Positions 30,928 through 41,825 are shown, counted from the stretch's first letter. The stretch is DNA of 64,000 nt from Enterococcus innesii (GCA_018982785.1 JAHHEN010000001.1:124001-188000); one strand, 5' to 3'. Notes: generated from the letters alone by a model not told the origin. Program-made: numbers and translations.

Positions 30928-31756
30928 TGAGAATACCGTGGCGATCACAGGTGGGATCACTTCCGAAGCCCAAATTCTTGGCGCGGTGGTTGCCGGTATG
31001 GTCGAACACTATACGGATAAAAACACAACCGTCATTAACAACTTAGCAACAACGACCATCAATCACCAAGCGATGATGAATGGCGATGCGTCGATCTCAG
31101 CTGCCCGCTACACAGGAACTGACTTGACCACGACGTTAGGGTTGGAGCCAGAATCTGATCCGCAAGCCGCCTTTGACAAAGTCAAATCAGAATTTGAGCA
31201 ACGGTACCAACAGACTTGGTTCCCTTCATACGGCTTTGATAACACATATGTCTTTCTTGTCAGAAAAGACACTGCCGAAAAATACGGATTGGAAAAAGTC
31301 AGTGACTTGAAAGATGTCGCAGATCAATTAGTTGCAGGGGTCGATACCGCGTGGATCACACGGGTCGGTGATGGGTACGATGGCTTCCAGAAAGCCTATG
31401 GGTTCTCTTTCCAAAATATCCTACCGATGCAGATCGGTCTCGTTTATGATGCTGTTGATAACGGAAAAATGGATATCGTTTTAGGGTACTCAACCGACGG
31501 CCGGATCGGCAGTTACGATCTCGTGATGCTAGAAGATGATCTAAACTTCTTCCCGCCTTATGATGCCGCACCGATCGTCGATGACAAATTATTGAAAGAA
31601 ACACCTGAAATCGGCGATGCCCTGAACAAATTAGCAGGCAAAATCGATACCGAAAAAATGCAAGAATTGAATTACCAAGTGGATAATGACCTTCTAGAAC
31701 CAACGGTAGTTGCCGAACGTTTCTTAGAAGAAAATAATTACTTCGAAGGAGAGTGA
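30836..31756 (+). CDS. opuCC: Compatible-solute-binding lipoprotein OpuCC
   Basis: 306 residues. Lipoprotein signal LLSGC (Cys21), then an OpuAC-type binding domain ([42 protein letters not shown]) that captures quaternary ammonium osmolytes outside the membrane. It lies between the two permeases, as in other opuC operons. Confidence 0.94.
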   Translation: MKKTSKLALLFSLSVALLSGCSFPGLASTSDENTVAITGGITSEAQILGAVVAGMVEHYTDKNTTVINNLATTTINHQAMMNGDASISAARYTGTDLTTTLGLEPESDPQAAFDKVKSEFEQRYQQTWFPSYGFDNTYVFLVRKDTAEKYGLEKVSDLKDVADQLVAGVDTAWITRVGDGYDGFQKAYGFSFQNILPMQIGLVYDAVDNGKMDIVLGYSTDGRIGSYDLVMLEDDLNFFPPYDAAPIVDDKLLKETPEIGDALNKLAGKIDTEKMQELNYQVDNDLLEPTVVAERFLEENNYFEGE

Positions 31757-31760
31757 CGAA

Positions 31761-32423
31761 ATGGCAGACATGAATTTATTCCAACAATTTCTTTTCTATT
31801 TTCAAGAAAATGGCGGCTATGTTTTTGCCCAGTTCATTCGTCACTTCTTGATTTCAATCTACGGGGTACTTTTTGCCTCGATCGTCGGCATTCCAATCGG
31901 GATCTTGATTTCTAAAAAAATGCGTTTGGCAGATTGGGTGATTCGTTTCGCCAATATCATCCAGACGATTCCATCTTTAGCGATGATCTCGATTTTAATG
32001 ATCGGCATGGGCTTAGGTGTGAATGTCGTGATTTTAACGATTTTCCTTTATTCTTTGTTACCGATCATCAAAAATACCTATACCGGCATGCGCCAAGTCG
32101 ACCGCAATACGTTAGATGTCGGCAAAGGGATGGGGATGACTAGCTGGCAGCGATTGTATATGATCGAATTGCCATTGTCTGTTTCGGTGATCATGGCAGG
32201 GATTCGAAACGCCTTAGTCGTGGCGATCGGTATCACCGCTATTGGCGCCTTCGTTGGTGCTGGTGGACTGGGGGACATCATCATCCGCGGAACCAATGCG
32301 ACAGATGGAGCATCGATCATCTTAGCCGGTGCTTTACCAACTGCCTTGATGGCAATCATTACGGATCTTGGGCTAAGCTTTATTGAACGCCGCTTAGATC
32401 CCGCCAGCCGTACGTCACGCTAA
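31761..32423 (+). CDS. opuCD: Compatible-solute ABC transporter permease OpuCD
   Basis: 220 residues, about six membrane segments, with the GMGMTSWQRLYMIELPLSV coupling loop. Forms the membrane channel with OpuCB. The last gene of the operon, ending 18 nt before a strong terminator. Confidence 0.95.
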   Translation: MADMNLFQQFLFYFQENGGYVFAQFIRHFLISIYGVLFASIVGIPIGILISKKMRLADWVIRFANIIQTIPSLAMISILMIGMGLGVNVVILTIFLYSLLPIIKNTYTGMRQVDRNTLDVGKGMGMTSWQRLYMIELPLSVSVIMAGIRNALVVAIGITAIGAFVGAGGLGDIIIRGTNATDGASIILAGALPTALMAIITDLGLSFIERRLDPASRTSR

Positions 32424-32440
32424 ACTTATTGGGAAAAAGC

Positions 32441-32481
32441 AAAAGCCGTTGTGACCATTTATTGGTCGCAACGGCTTTTTT
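32441..32481 (+). terminator. Terminator of opuCABCD
   Basis: AAAAGCCGTTGTGACC pairs with GGTCGCAACGGCTTTT, followed by T run. Confidence 0.9.
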
Positions 32482-32554
32482 GGTTCGGTCATTTTTCAGA
32501 AAAGCATCGCTTCAGCCGCTTCCCTTTTTAGGGTTAACGCCCTGCTCTTTTTCG

Positions 32555-35386
32555 CTATTTATCCATTCCATATACTTCGACTTCATAGATTCGGGCTGCT
32601 GAGTCTGCTCCTTGTGTTGGTTTATCAATACTGATTTTTACATATTGCACCTTCTTGACGGCAAACGTATTGGTGCTATTGCCCGCTTCATTTTTCAACG
32701 TTCGTGAAACTGGCTCATAGTCTTTGCCGTCTTCACTGACGAGCACCGTATACGCCCGCGTATTCATGTCTGGGCCTTCTCCACCAGCTTCCGCATGGGC
32801 GAGGCGTACTTCACTGACCGTTTGTGGTCGACCGAGATCGATCATCAACTCATGAGGCGCATTGCCTGTCGCACACCACTTCGTACTCAAATCACCATCG
32901 AGGGCAAAAGCCGGTGCTTCGGCATCATTGACGAACGATGAAGCAGTTGCTTCGGCATCTTTTGAAAGCAGCAGCAACTCTTTCGGCGCATCAGCAGAAA
33001 TCGTGATCAATCCCGCCATTTCCAGAGGGGTCTCTCCTGCTTCGTTTTTGGCAACAAGCGTGACTTTGTAGGTACCTGGTTCCGAATAGGTCACTTGGGG
33101 ATTTTCTTCTGTACTGCTGGTGATATCGCCGCCTTCAAACGTCCATTCAAATGCTTCGGCATTCGCAGATGAGGTATTCGTGAAGGTGATCGTTTCCCCC
33201 GGTGCCGCTAAGGTTTTAGAGGCTGTAAAGGCTGCTTTTGGCAGCTGATTGTTCGGCCAAGTGATCTCCACCGTATCGGATAGCTTGCCGCGATTGCCAT
33301 AGCGATCCACTGCCACCACCGCGAACTTGGTTTTCGTCCCTTTTGGTCGTTCAACGGCATTCAAATAGTGGTTGGTTGCTGGCGTAGCTGCTAAGAAGGA
33401 GCGTGAGCCGTCATCGTTCAATTGGTAGACCTCATAAACCGCAGCTGTCTTGTCCTTGGCAGCTTCCCACGTTAAACGGACCCCCGCATAGTTGCCCTCT
33501 TCTTCATCAAAGAGCACATCCTCAACCGTCAATGCTTCGGCAGCGAATTTCTCCGCTTTCTGATCTCCGATCGTTAATTGCCCTAGATTCAACTCATAGA
33601 CATCACTGGTTTCTTTCGTGGTTATGTCATAACCGATCGCTGTCACTTCCCCTTTGATGTCTTTCAATGAGTAGGTGATCGTCGTCCAGTCTGTTGCGAC
33701 CTCTTTGTCTCCTTTGATCGTTTGTGTTGAACCATCAGCTAAAGTCACGACCAAATCAAGAGCTGTCGGTACCGTTGCTTTGACAGTCGTCGTCAGCTTC
33801 GTCTTTTTCGTCACAGGAAATGCTGTCTGATACAATGCCATGTGACTGGTACTGCCTTTTGTCATCTGTCCACGTAGTTTCAGTGCATTTCCGCCATTAT
33901 AGGCATCCGCATAATTGATTGATACAGCCAAATCATTGTCTTTTCCATGGTCAAAGACCCAACGATAGGTCGGCAAAACAGCTTGCAAGCTTCGGTTGTT
34001 CCAATTGCGGCTGGACACTTTTTCTCCGTCGATAAAATAGTTGTAGCCATTCCCCAGACTAAAATTCGTCACAAAAGGCAGCTCTGTGATAGCGGTCTGT
34101 TCCAGGGCATACGTGGAGATTCCAGGCCATTCTGTCGCTTCTGGCAGCTGGCTTTCCCGAGGATCGCCCGTGTTATTGACCCAAAAAGCATTCTCTTTGC
34201 TTTGGAAATCATCCGGCGTACTAGCAGAAGAATAGGTCCAGCTAGGCACATACAGGCCCAATGAGGTATAAGGAACGCCTTTTTCATCCGTAAACAGATC
34301 CCAGCGCACAGGCGTTGCATAGCCATTTTCTTGTACATCGATCCCAGCAAAAAGATCGTAAGGATCGACACCGATTTCACGGGCTTTTTCATTGGAGGCC
34401 TTCAACAGCTCTTTGTCCGCCAGTTTGTCAGTGGTCCACCAGAAATTCAAGAACATACTATCTGCCAATGGGTTCATCTCTGCATCCACTAAATAGGCTT
34501 TGTTCTTATCCGTCAACGCGTTTTGCCAATCCATTTTCCCATCACTCGTCATGGAATCATACCACATGATCTCTAAATGCTCGTCGGCTTGTTCTTTGAA
34601 TTGGGCGATCAGTTCTTGCATCGCTTTGGCGTGGCTTTCATTTAGTCCTTTACCATCAGTCGCCGATTGTTCAACACCTTCCGCTGCATCATCAAAACTA
34701 GTGACCGCCGTATCGGTTTCTTGATTGATGAACCAGCCATCAAAGCCATACGTATTGGCAACTTCGATCATTTTTTCTACGATCGGAAAATTGCCGTCCT
34801 CATCCTTAGCTAAAAACGTATCTAGCCATTCCAACTTCCCACCATGGGCAGTTTGCGGAAAGAAGATCGTTCCTAAAACCGGCACGCCATTCCTATGAGC
34901 AGCATCTGTTACATCAGGACTTGGCGGTACGATGATCCCTTCGCCAGAAGAGCCGCCCCAATAAACCAATTGATCGATGTATTGCCAATAAGAAAAGACA
35001 TTGGCATCAAAGGTATTGATCCCACGTGGTGCATTGCCGCTCGTACTGCTATTCATGATCGAAAGCGCCACGACTTTGGTTTCTGCCGTTTGCGTGTCAT
35101 TCATCTTCGGCAACGTCTCTTTAGCTGCCCGCTGCGCTAATGGAACAACGCTGGTATTGTATTTCGCATCTGGATCTTTTTCAAAAGACCATGCCAACAA
35201 ATCCTCTGGGAACCAATAAGACGACTCCGGTTGATTGTCCATCGCTTTTTCCAACGTACTTTTGGCTGTTTCTTGGTAAACGACTTTTCCAGTTGTCTTC
35301 GCCTCACTTTGGGTGCAGCCGCCGATTGCCGTTGCCGCTGCCAATACCAACAAAGATACGCCAACTTTACTGATTTTCCTTGTCAC
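32555..35386 (-). CDS. GH85 endo-beta-N-acetylglucosaminidase lipoprotein
   Basis: 943 residues. It cuts the GlcNAc-GlcNAc core of N-glycans, leaving one GlcNAc on the protein. The lipobox IGGC (Cys24) anchors it outside. The GH85 domain (about 50-500) carries the substrate-assisted pair Asn221 and Glu223 in DGWFINQET. A beta-sandwich, an FnIII-like domain, a PKD domain (FTNTSSANAEAFEWTFEGGD) and a C-terminal discoidin-type (F5/8C, CBM32-like) domain ending YVKISIDKP to EVEVYG follow. The GTG start has AGGAGG 7 nt upstream. Transcribed alone with a near-consensus cre. It would supply glycopeptides to the glycosylasparaginase operon at 15774-20858. Confidence 0.93.
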   Translation of the reverse strand: MTRKISKVGVSLLVLAAATAIGGCTQSEAKTTGKVVYQETAKSTLEKAMDNQPESSYWFPEDLLAWSFEKDPDAKYNTSVVPLAQRAAKETLPKMNDTQTAETKVVALSIMNSSTSGNAPRGINTFDANVFSYWQYIDQLVYWGGSSGEGIIVPPSPDVTDAAHRNGVPVLGTIFFPQTAHGGKLEWLDTFLAKDEDGNFPIVEKMIEVANTYGFDGWFINQETDTAVTSFDDAAEGVEQSATDGKGLNESHAKAMQELIAQFKEQADEHLEIMWYDSMTSDGKMDWQNALTDKNKAYLVDAEMNPLADSMFLNFWWTTDKLADKELLKASNEKAREIGVDPYDLFAGIDVQENGYATPVRWDLFTDEKGVPYTSLGLYVPSWTYSSASTPDDFQSKENAFWVNNTGDPRESQLPEATEWPGISTYALEQTAITELPFVTNFSLGNGYNYFIDGEKVSSRNWNNRSLQAVLPTYRWVFDHGKDNDLAVSINYADAYNGGNALKLRGQMTKGSTSHMALYQTAFPVTKKTKLTTTVKATVPTALDLVVTLADGSTQTIKGDKEVATDWTTITYSLKDIKGEVTAIGYDITTKETSDVYELNLGQLTIGDQKAEKFAAEALTVEDVLFDEEEGNYAGVRLTWEAAKDKTAAVYEVYQLNDDGSRSFLAATPATNHYLNAVERPKGTKTKFAVVAVDRYGNRGKLSDTVEITWPNNQLPKAAFTASKTLAAPGETITFTNTSSANAEAFEWTFEGGDITSSTEENPQVTYSEPGTYKVTLVAKNEAGETPLEMAGLITISADAPKELLLLSKDAEATASSFVNDAEAPAFALDGDLSTKWCATGNAPHELMIDLGRPQTVSEVRLAHAEAGGEGPDMNTRAYTVLVSEDGKDYEPVSRTLKNEAGNSTNTFAVKKVQYVKISIDKPTQGADSAARIYEVEVYGMDK

Positions 35387-35436
35387 ACTTCTTCCTCCTT
35401 GTTTTACATAAACCCGCCAACATTCCTACAATAAAA

Positions 35437-35450
35437 CGATAACGCTTTCA
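35437..35450. promoter_or_regulatory. Catabolite-response element before the GH85 gene
   Basis: Read on the minus strand, TGAAAGCGTTATCG matches the cre pattern TGWAARCGYTWNCW at 13 of 14 positions. It sits about 50 bp before the start, consistent with CcpA repression. Confidence 0.65.
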
Positions 35451-35561
35451 AAGGTCGGAATATAGGAACAAATTAAAGAAATCATGCAACAAATCCAAGA
35501 AGGTTAGGTTTCGAAGAAAAAAAGCCTCCTTTTAGGGAAGCTCTTTGGCCCTGCTTACTTC

Positions 35562-37502
35562 TTACTCCTTTCCAACGAGCGGCAGCCAAACGCGCATTTC
35601 GCCTATGCCCCGATTGCCCCATAAATGGTATGGGATCAGTTGCCACGTACGAGGTATGACCGTTTCCGCTCGTTCTTCGTAAAGGGTTGTTCCCGACCAT
35701 TCTTCGCTTTGGTAGCCTTTGATCGCCAAACGTAAAGTAGTTGGCAACAACGTATCCTCTTTCGAAAAGGTCGCCTCCAGCGCCTGTGGGTCGATGCGGC
35801 AACGCCAGAGTGCTTGACCATTGTCGGCTTCTTCTATGCAATACACGAAGGGGCCACGTTGCAATGCGACTTGATTGATAGCTTGAATAACTTGAGGATT
35901 CGCACGCAGGATTTGCAATGGTTGTTCAAAACGGATATTGGCCGTCACGTTTTCGACTGCCTCAAAGATGATTGCCTCGTTCGTCTCCTGCCATTCGTGT
36001 TCACTCTCGATTTGAAACTTACTTAGTCCGTTCGGTTTGTGGATGATGAGCGTCTTTGAAATGCCTTGATAGCGAATTGTGAGGTCCTCTGTAAAAGGAA
36101 ACCCGCCCGTTTGTTCAAACGTAAATTGGTCAGGTTCTTCTAAACGGCTTGCTACAAATAAATTCACGTAAAGCTTCTCTTGATCGCAAGTGTAAACCAA
36201 GCGCTGCAGCGAAGCGACCATCCGCGCAAAATTCGGCGGACAACACGCACAACCGAGCCAATCAGGTCGTTGAGCTTTGACGTGGCCTTTGCCAGGATTT
36301 TCCTGATCTCGTTGGGGATTGACCTCCAAAGGATTCACGTAGAAAAAGTGTTTGCCGTCAATTGCCGCACCAGAAAGAACGCTATTATACAACGCTCGTT
36401 CCATCGTTGCTAAATATTTCGGTTCATTGGTTAGTTTGAACAGCTCAAAAGAAAATTGGACCAATGCAATAGCTGCACAAGTTTCACAATACATCGTATC
36501 ATTCGGCAAATCATAGGGACCGACAAAGGCTTCCCCGTGAACGGTTGAGCCGACGCCCCCGGTCACATACATTTTCTTATAGGCGATGTCTTCCCAAATC
36601 GCTTCGCAAGCATCGATTAATTCTTGATCTTGGGTATGCTGGGCGACTTTTGCCATCCCGCTTGCCATATACAGCATTCGTACCGCATGACCTTTGGCTT
36701 CATGCTGCTTTTTAGGTTGATCGTAGGCTTGTAAATAAGTGAGGTCTACCCTTGGCATTTCATCTGATAAGCCATCCGCTTGGTTTTTCAAGATTTCTTT
36801 TTCGTAAAAGGCAGGATCTTCCCCTCGTACCTCAAGAAAGAAATCTGCTAATGTCAAATAGGTTTGTTTACCGGTGTATTCATACAAACGCACCAGAGCC
36901 AATTCGATCTCTTGATGGCCATCAGCACCTTGAATTTTTCCAGGCTCCCGCCCAAAATACGTGCAAATATTGGCGATATTTTTCTCTGCCACGGTCAGTA
37001 ATTTATCCTTGCCCGTTGCTTGATCATAAGCGATAGCCGCTTCGACTAGATGCCCGGCACAATAAAGTTCATGACTGAAATACAACTGACGGTATTTTAA
37101 CTTCGGTCGGGTCAATTGAAAGAAGGTATTTAAGTAGCCATCCGCTTCTTGCGCCGCAGCAACTAAGTCAATCACTTCATCTACTGTCTTTTCCAATTGC
37201 GGATCGCTGGTATTTAACAAGCTATACCCAGCTGACTCGATCCATTTGTAGACATCACTATCTTGGAAAAACCAGCCAAAATGTTCCCCTTCCATTTGCC
37301 CTGCAGCGATGCGAAAATTCGCCAATGCATGGCTTTTCCCAGCTGGCAAATTGGGATCTTCCCGTTCTGCTTGAACATCTACATCGATTTCATCATTTAG
37401 GACTTGGTATTGGTAAGGAATCGTTTCTTTGCGAACAAGCTCTTGGTATCCTTGCCAAAACTCGTCCGTGAGCTGGATCTTGTTTAATGCGAATTCTTTC
37501 AT
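35562..37502 (-). CDS. GH127 beta-L-arabinofuranosidase
   Basis: 646 residues. It releases beta-L-arabinofuranose, as found on hydroxyproline-rich plant glycoproteins. The cysteine-glycosidase centre is complete: YCETC (Glu340, Cys342) and CCPPN (Cys420, Cys421), matching the zinc ligands and nucleophile of the founding enzyme HypBA1. No signal peptide, so it acts on imported oligosaccharides. Last gene of the operon with the LplB/LplC-type importer and a DUF624 protein. GH146 relatives are the main alternative. Confidence 0.92.
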   Translation of the reverse strand: MKEFALNKIQLTDEFWQGYQELVRKETIPYQYQVLNDEIDVDVQAEREDPNLPAGKSHALANFRIAAGQMEGEHFGWFFQDSDVYKWIESAGYSLLNTSDPQLEKTVDEVIDLVAAAQEADGYLNTFFQLTRPKLKYRQLYFSHELYCAGHLVEAAIAYDQATGKDKLLTVAEKNIANICTYFGREPGKIQGADGHQEIELALVRLYEYTGKQTYLTLADFFLEVRGEDPAFYEKEILKNQADGLSDEMPRVDLTYLQAYDQPKKQHEAKGHAVRMLYMASGMAKVAQHTQDQELIDACEAIWEDIAYKKMYVTGGVGSTVHGEAFVGPYDLPNDTMYCETCAAIALVQFSFELFKLTNEPKYLATMERALYNSVLSGAAIDGKHFFYVNPLEVNPQRDQENPGKGHVKAQRPDWLGCACCPPNFARMVASLQRLVYTCDQEKLYVNLFVASRLEEPDQFTFEQTGGFPFTEDLTIRYQGISKTLIIHKPNGLSKFQIESEHEWQETNEAIIFEAVENVTANIRFEQPLQILRANPQVIQAINQVALQRGPFVYCIEEADNGQALWRCRIDPQALEATFSKEDTLLPTTLRLAIKGYQSEEWSGTTLYEERAETVIPRTWQLIPYHLWGNRGIGEMRVWLPLVGKE

Positions 37503-37551
37503 TTCGTTCTCCTGTTCTTTTATTTTGAGATTTTATGGTAAAGGTACGAGC

Positions 37552-38183
37552 TTAGACAGTCGTATGCTTTTTTTCAGGTAAAAAGACATACGCATCTTTT
37601 TGTTTAAACAAATTAAGTTGAAAATAAATCAGCGGTGTAACACCAAATACGAAGAATAAACCCGGTAGTAGGTAGTAGCAACAGCTGATCCCGACCATAA
37701 GGACGCAAATTTGACCGGTCAATCCAGGTTTGCCAAGCATTAGAATCAAACTTTTTTTAAGCATGGGTTTCCAAGCTCGTTCGTGTTGAAAAAACCAAAA
37801 GAGATTGGCTAAAAAAGGAGACTAATCACTATCAGAAGTTGGATCAACAAATAAACGGTTGTATCGGCTTCGGTAAAGACATAGTGTCTCATTAGCATCA
37901 AGTCAATCGAAAAAAGGGCTGCTAAAGGAAGGATAAAGAGTCCTAATCGATTCATTCTCCAAAAGTTTTTTCGAAAGCTTTTTGCAAAGGACTGAAACAA
38001 TTTTATCGCATTTGCTTCTTGATATTTTTCATCATTGCAAAGTTCGTAAACCGCATTGGTTGCTGGCAATAGTCCGAAAAGAACTAAGCCGAATAAGGTA
38101 AACAGCAGCCAATAGCAATGCAACAGAAATAACAGTAAGCCTTTTTTCCCAATGCTCACATGTAAATCGACTAGCTTATTCAT
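37552..38183 (-). pseudogene. DUF624 (YesL-like) membrane protein, one frame break
   Basis: About 210 residues with four to five membrane segments. The frame breaks at the A run 37811-37816; one more A joins ISLLF to LANLFWFFQHERAWKP and the second half. DUF624 proteins accompany YesM/YesN-controlled sugar ABC importers in Bacilli; their role is unknown. It follows the LplC-type permease by 4 nt and precedes GH127, so it is part of the import operon. Confidence 0.8.
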
Positions 38184-38187
38184 GTAC

Positions 38188-39081
38188 TCACCCTTTCATT
38201 GCACCAATCATGACTCCTTTATCAAAGTATTTCTGTAGGAAAGGATAGATCACCAAAATCGGTAAGGTCGAAACAATGATGGCGCCATATTTGATCTGAT
38301 CTGCATATTGTTGTCCGTAGCCATCACCCAAAGCGCCCGCACCACCTGCAGATGCTTGATTTGATAATAAAATATCTCGCAGAACGATCTGTAAAGGTTG
38401 TTTTTCGTAGTCGCGAATAAATACGAGTCCTGTAAAGAAATCGTTCCAATGTTGGACCAAATAGTAAAGACCCACCACAGAAATGACTGCTTTGGATAGC
38501 GGTAGCGCCACAGTAACAAAAAATTTTGCATAGGAGCAACCATCTAGAGCGGCTGCTTCATAGAGACTATCCGGAATGCTTGTCTCAAAAAAGCTTCTTG
38601 CAATGATCAAGTTATAGACATTGACTGCTGAGGGAATAATAAAGACCCACATACTATCGATCAACCCCACATCTCGATAAAGTAAATACGTAGGGATCAA
38701 GCCACCATTGAAAAACATCGTAAAGGTAAAGAGAAACATCAAAAGTTTTCGAGGTTTAAATTCCTTTCTCGATAAGGCAAAAGCTGCGGGCAAAGTAAAA
38801 ATTAAATTGACCGCCGTTCCTCCTAACGTATAAATCAAGGTATTGCGATAGCCCGTCCAGATCCTAGCATCTTGTAAAATTTTTTCAAAACCAAAAAAGC
38901 TGATATTCCTAGGAAAGAGTGTGACTAATCCTTTAGAAACCATGTTGGAATCACTAATTGAAGCGATGACGACAAAAAAGAGCGGATAGACGACAATCAA
39001 AAAGATACTCAAGCAAAGTATGATGATCGCTAGGTTAAAAAGAAGATCTGATTTAGGTTTGTTTGTTAGTGATAGATTCAT
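38188..39081 (-). CDS. Sugar ABC transporter permease, LplC/YtcP type
   Basis: 297 residues, six membrane segments, with the EAAALDGCSYAKFFVTVALP coupling loop and the C-terminal KGVMIGAMKG typical of CUT1-family permeases. It forms the channel with the permease upstream (12 nt away). No ATPase gene is nearby; such systems usually share MsmX. Confidence 0.94.
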   Translation of the reverse strand: MNLSLTNKPKSDLLFNLAIIILCLSIFLIVVYPLFFVVIASISDSNMVSKGLVTLFPRNISFFGFEKILQDARIWTGYRNTLIYTLGGTAVNLIFTLPAAFALSRKEFKPRKLLMFLFTFTMFFNGGLIPTYLLYRDVGLIDSMWVFIIPSAVNVYNLIIARSFFETSIPDSLYEAAALDGCSYAKFFVTVALPLSKAVISVVGLYYLVQHWNDFFTGLVFIRDYEKQPLQIVLRDILLSNQASAGGAGALGDGYGQQYADQIKYGAIIVSTLPILVIYPFLQKYFDKGVMIGAMKG

Positions 39082-39093
39082 ATAGCCACCCCT

Positions 39094-40015
39094 TTACCAT
39101 AAACTACGGTTCGTGTATTTTTTCGAAAGACCATTTGCTAAAACTAAAAAGAGAAAATTAATGATGTTATTGAATAGCCCGATCGCTGTTGAATAACTAA
39201 ATTGACTGTTTAAGATCCCAATTTTATACACATACGTAGAAATGACTTCTGAGACGCTCAAATTCAAACTATTTTGCATCAGGAAAATCTTCTCAAAGCC
39301 AGCATTTAAAACCCCACCCATATTCATAATCAACAAAATAACCATCGTTGGCACTAATGCTGGTATATCAACATGGAGGATTTTTGAAAACGATTGGCGC
39401 CATCGATATCTGCTGATTCATAGAGTTGCGTATCGATACTCGAAAGTGCCGCTAAGTAAATAATGCTGTTCCAGCCACAGTGTTGCCAAACCTCAGAAAT
39501 GACATAGACGGGCACGAACGTATTGTCGCTCCCCATTAAGTTGACAGAAGAATCCAAGTTCAAGAGGTTGACTAAAACACCTGTTTCTGGTGAAAGAAAG
39601 ACTTGCAATATCCCTACCATCACGACCGTAGAAATGAAGTGAGGTAAATAAACCGCAGTTTGCATGACTTTTTTTCTTTTAGGGTTTCTGATTTGATTGA
39701 TGATCAATGCCAATAAAATGGGGGCAATGAACCCAAAAATCAGCGTTGTCACACTGATCCGCAACGTATTGACTATCACGGTTTGGAACATCGGGCTTTC
39801 GAAAAATTGTTGGAAATACTTGAAACCGACAAATTCGCCACCAGTGAGTCCTTTCGTAAAATCGAATTCCCGAAATGCTAGTTGGATACCATACATTGGT
39901 ATGTAATTAAAAACCAAAATGATCGCTAATGCCGGAAAAACCATCAACCATAGTTGCCATTGTCGACTGAAATGAGAAAGTAGCCGATTATTTTTTTCAC
40001 GAGAACTGTGTCCAT
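39094..40015 (-). pseudogene. Sugar ABC transporter permease, LplB/YtcO type, two frame breaks
   Basis: About 307 residues when two runs are lengthened by one base: T7 at 39991-39997 (restores a start with the ATG at 40015, AAAGGAG upstream, and KKNNRLLSHFSRQWQLW) and T5 at 39381-39385 (joins FQK to ILHVDIPALVPTMV). The remainder has the LplB features FNYIPMYGIQLAFREFD and ESADIDGANRFQK. Partner of the LplC-type permease. Confidence 0.88.
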
Positions 40016-40117
40016 GATCTTCACTCCTTTGATAGATTTAGGTAAATGGCTGGTCTTCGTTATTTAAGCATGAACTTGCGATTGCTTTACTCAACTGTGA
40101 CCAGCCTCACCACTCAC

Positions 40118-41704
40118 TTAATTCCCGTAATATTGATCAAATCCTTTTTGAACGATCTCGATATTTTGATCTAAGCCGCTATTTTGCAAGGTTGTGACAT
40201 ATTGCTCCCACTCATCTTCAATGCCACCTTTTGTCACCCATTTAGCAAATTTTGTCATTGCTTCATTGAGGATCGTTGTATTGTTGTTTGCTAGTGTTGT
40301 GGCATCCTCATTACTAAATTTCAAGAGATTGAATGGTACTACTTGTTCTTCAGGAACGATTTTATCCACGTAAGGATGCAACACTTCATCTTGGACCTCA
40401 TTCGCTTTCATATCTGCGCCAAGTTCGACATCAAGAGCGTCTGAAATATACATTGGACTATTGTCCGCCCAAGTGGTTGTCCACTTCCATGTCCCTGGAT
40501 CGACATTTTCATCCGCAGGTGGCAAGACGCGGTAAGTGTCCCCGTCTTTTTCGATGTTAGTGCCCAATGACCCAAACAATGCTTGGATTCCGATTTCTGG
40601 ATCATATAGCGCATTGACGAATTTTAAGGCTCCGTCCATATTTTTGGTTTGAGAGGAAACAACGGCAAAGTTTACCCCATAATTAAGCGAGGTTTCATAG
40701 CTCCATGTCGGTTCCACTCCAGCTTTTTGAATCAATGGTGCCATTGATGTATATTGATCTGCTAACTGATTACCAAATCGGTCTGAAGCTTCCCAGCCCC
40801 AAGTAAAACCGACTTTTGCCGTCTCGCCTTCTCCTCTACCAGTGGACTGATAGGCACTATAATCTTGAGAAAACGCCTTAGGATTAATCAAGCCAGCTTC
40901 CCAGCACTTGTTCAAAAATTCCACTGTTTCTTTGTAACGCTCATCAACAAAGAAGTTGCCTACCTGTCCATTTTCAGCAAAGTAGCCGGTATTTCCTCCT
41001 TCAGAAACAACGATACCCGTACTTGCTAAAAGCTGCATTGGTTGGAAATAGCCAAAACCGCCGGTTCCAACTGGACTCCAATCCATTGGAATTTCATCGC
41101 TGGTATCTCCATCTCCATTCGCATCGTTTTCTTTGAATGCGACCAACACTTCGAATAGTTCATCCCATGTTTCAGGTACGTCTAACCCAAGATTGTCCAG
41201 CCATGTTTGATTGATATATTGACGAGAAGCAGATTTAGGCCAAAAACGCTGGTATTTTGGTAAGCCATAGATCTCTCCATTCAGTTGAGTAGCAAGTGCT
41301 TTTGTTTCTGGTTTTTCTTCAAACATCGTTTGAACATTTGGCAGGGCATCTAAGTGATCAGATAAATCGGTGAACAAGCCAGGAAACTTCGCAAATTCCG
41401 CATCCGTCACAACATTTGGTCCCAAAATCAAATCGGGAATATCTCCAGAAGCCAACATTGGGGCTTTTTTCTGATCCCAATCAGCGGAAACTTCCTCCCA
41501 CTTTATGGTCAGCTCAAGTTCTTCTTCTAGTTTGTTCAACCACTCAATATCTTTGTTCTTTTGCGTCAAGCCATGTTTTACCACTAACACATTTAACTGG
41601 TTGCTTGACGACTCTCCATCTCCCTCACTTGAAGATCCTCCCCCGCATCCAGAGAGCAATCCGATCAATGCTGCGGAACAAAACACCAAACCTAATTTTT
41701 TCAT
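40118..41704 (-). CDS. Extracellular sugar-binding lipoprotein (LipO/YtcQ type)
   Basis: 528 residues. Lipobox LLSGC (Cys20) and a long solute-binding fold as in LipO. It captures oligosaccharides for the LplB/LplC-type permeases downstream; GH127 in the same operon suggests beta-L-arabino-oligosaccharides. Expression is probably controlled by the YesM/YesN-like pair upstream and by CcpA through the cre at 41751-41764. Confidence 0.93.
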   Translation of the reverse strand: MKKLGLVFCSAALIGLLSGCGGGSSSEGDGESSSNQLNVLVVKHGLTQKNKDIEWLNKLEEELELTIKWEEVSADWDQKKAPMLASGDIPDLILGPNVVTDAEFAKFPGLFTDLSDHLDALPNVQTMFEEKPETKALATQLNGEIYGLPKYQRFWPKSASRQYINQTWLDNLGLDVPETWDELFEVLVAFKENDANGDGDTSDEIPMDWSPVGTGGFGYFQPMQLLASTGIVVSEGGNTGYFAENGQVGNFFVDERYKETVEFLNKCWEAGLINPKAFSQDYSAYQSTGRGEGETAKVGFTWGWEASDRFGNQLADQYTSMAPLIQKAGVEPTWSYETSLNYGVNFAVVSSQTKNMDGALKFVNALYDPEIGIQALFGSLGTNIEKDGDTYRVLPPADENVDPGTWKWTTTWADNSPMYISDALDVELGADMKANEVQDEVLHPYVDKIVPEEQVVPFNLLKFSNEDATTLANNNTTILNEAMTKFAKWVTKGGIEDEWEQYVTTLQNSGLDQNIEIVQKGFDQYYGN

Positions 41705-41750
41705 TTTCTCATCCCTTTCACTCTTGTTACACTAAGTATAACGTCGAAAA

Positions 41751-41764
41751 TGAAAACGCTTTTA
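41751..41764. promoter_or_regulatory. Catabolite-response element before the sugar-binding lipoprotein
   Basis: TGAAAACGCTTTTA matches the cre pattern at 13 of 14 positions, about 50 bp before the start. Confidence 0.65.
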
Positions 41765-41825
41765 TTAACAATTTTTACTTCTACTCTCTTTTTTTTACTC
41801 GCCAACCATTTTTACATGATCCTCT

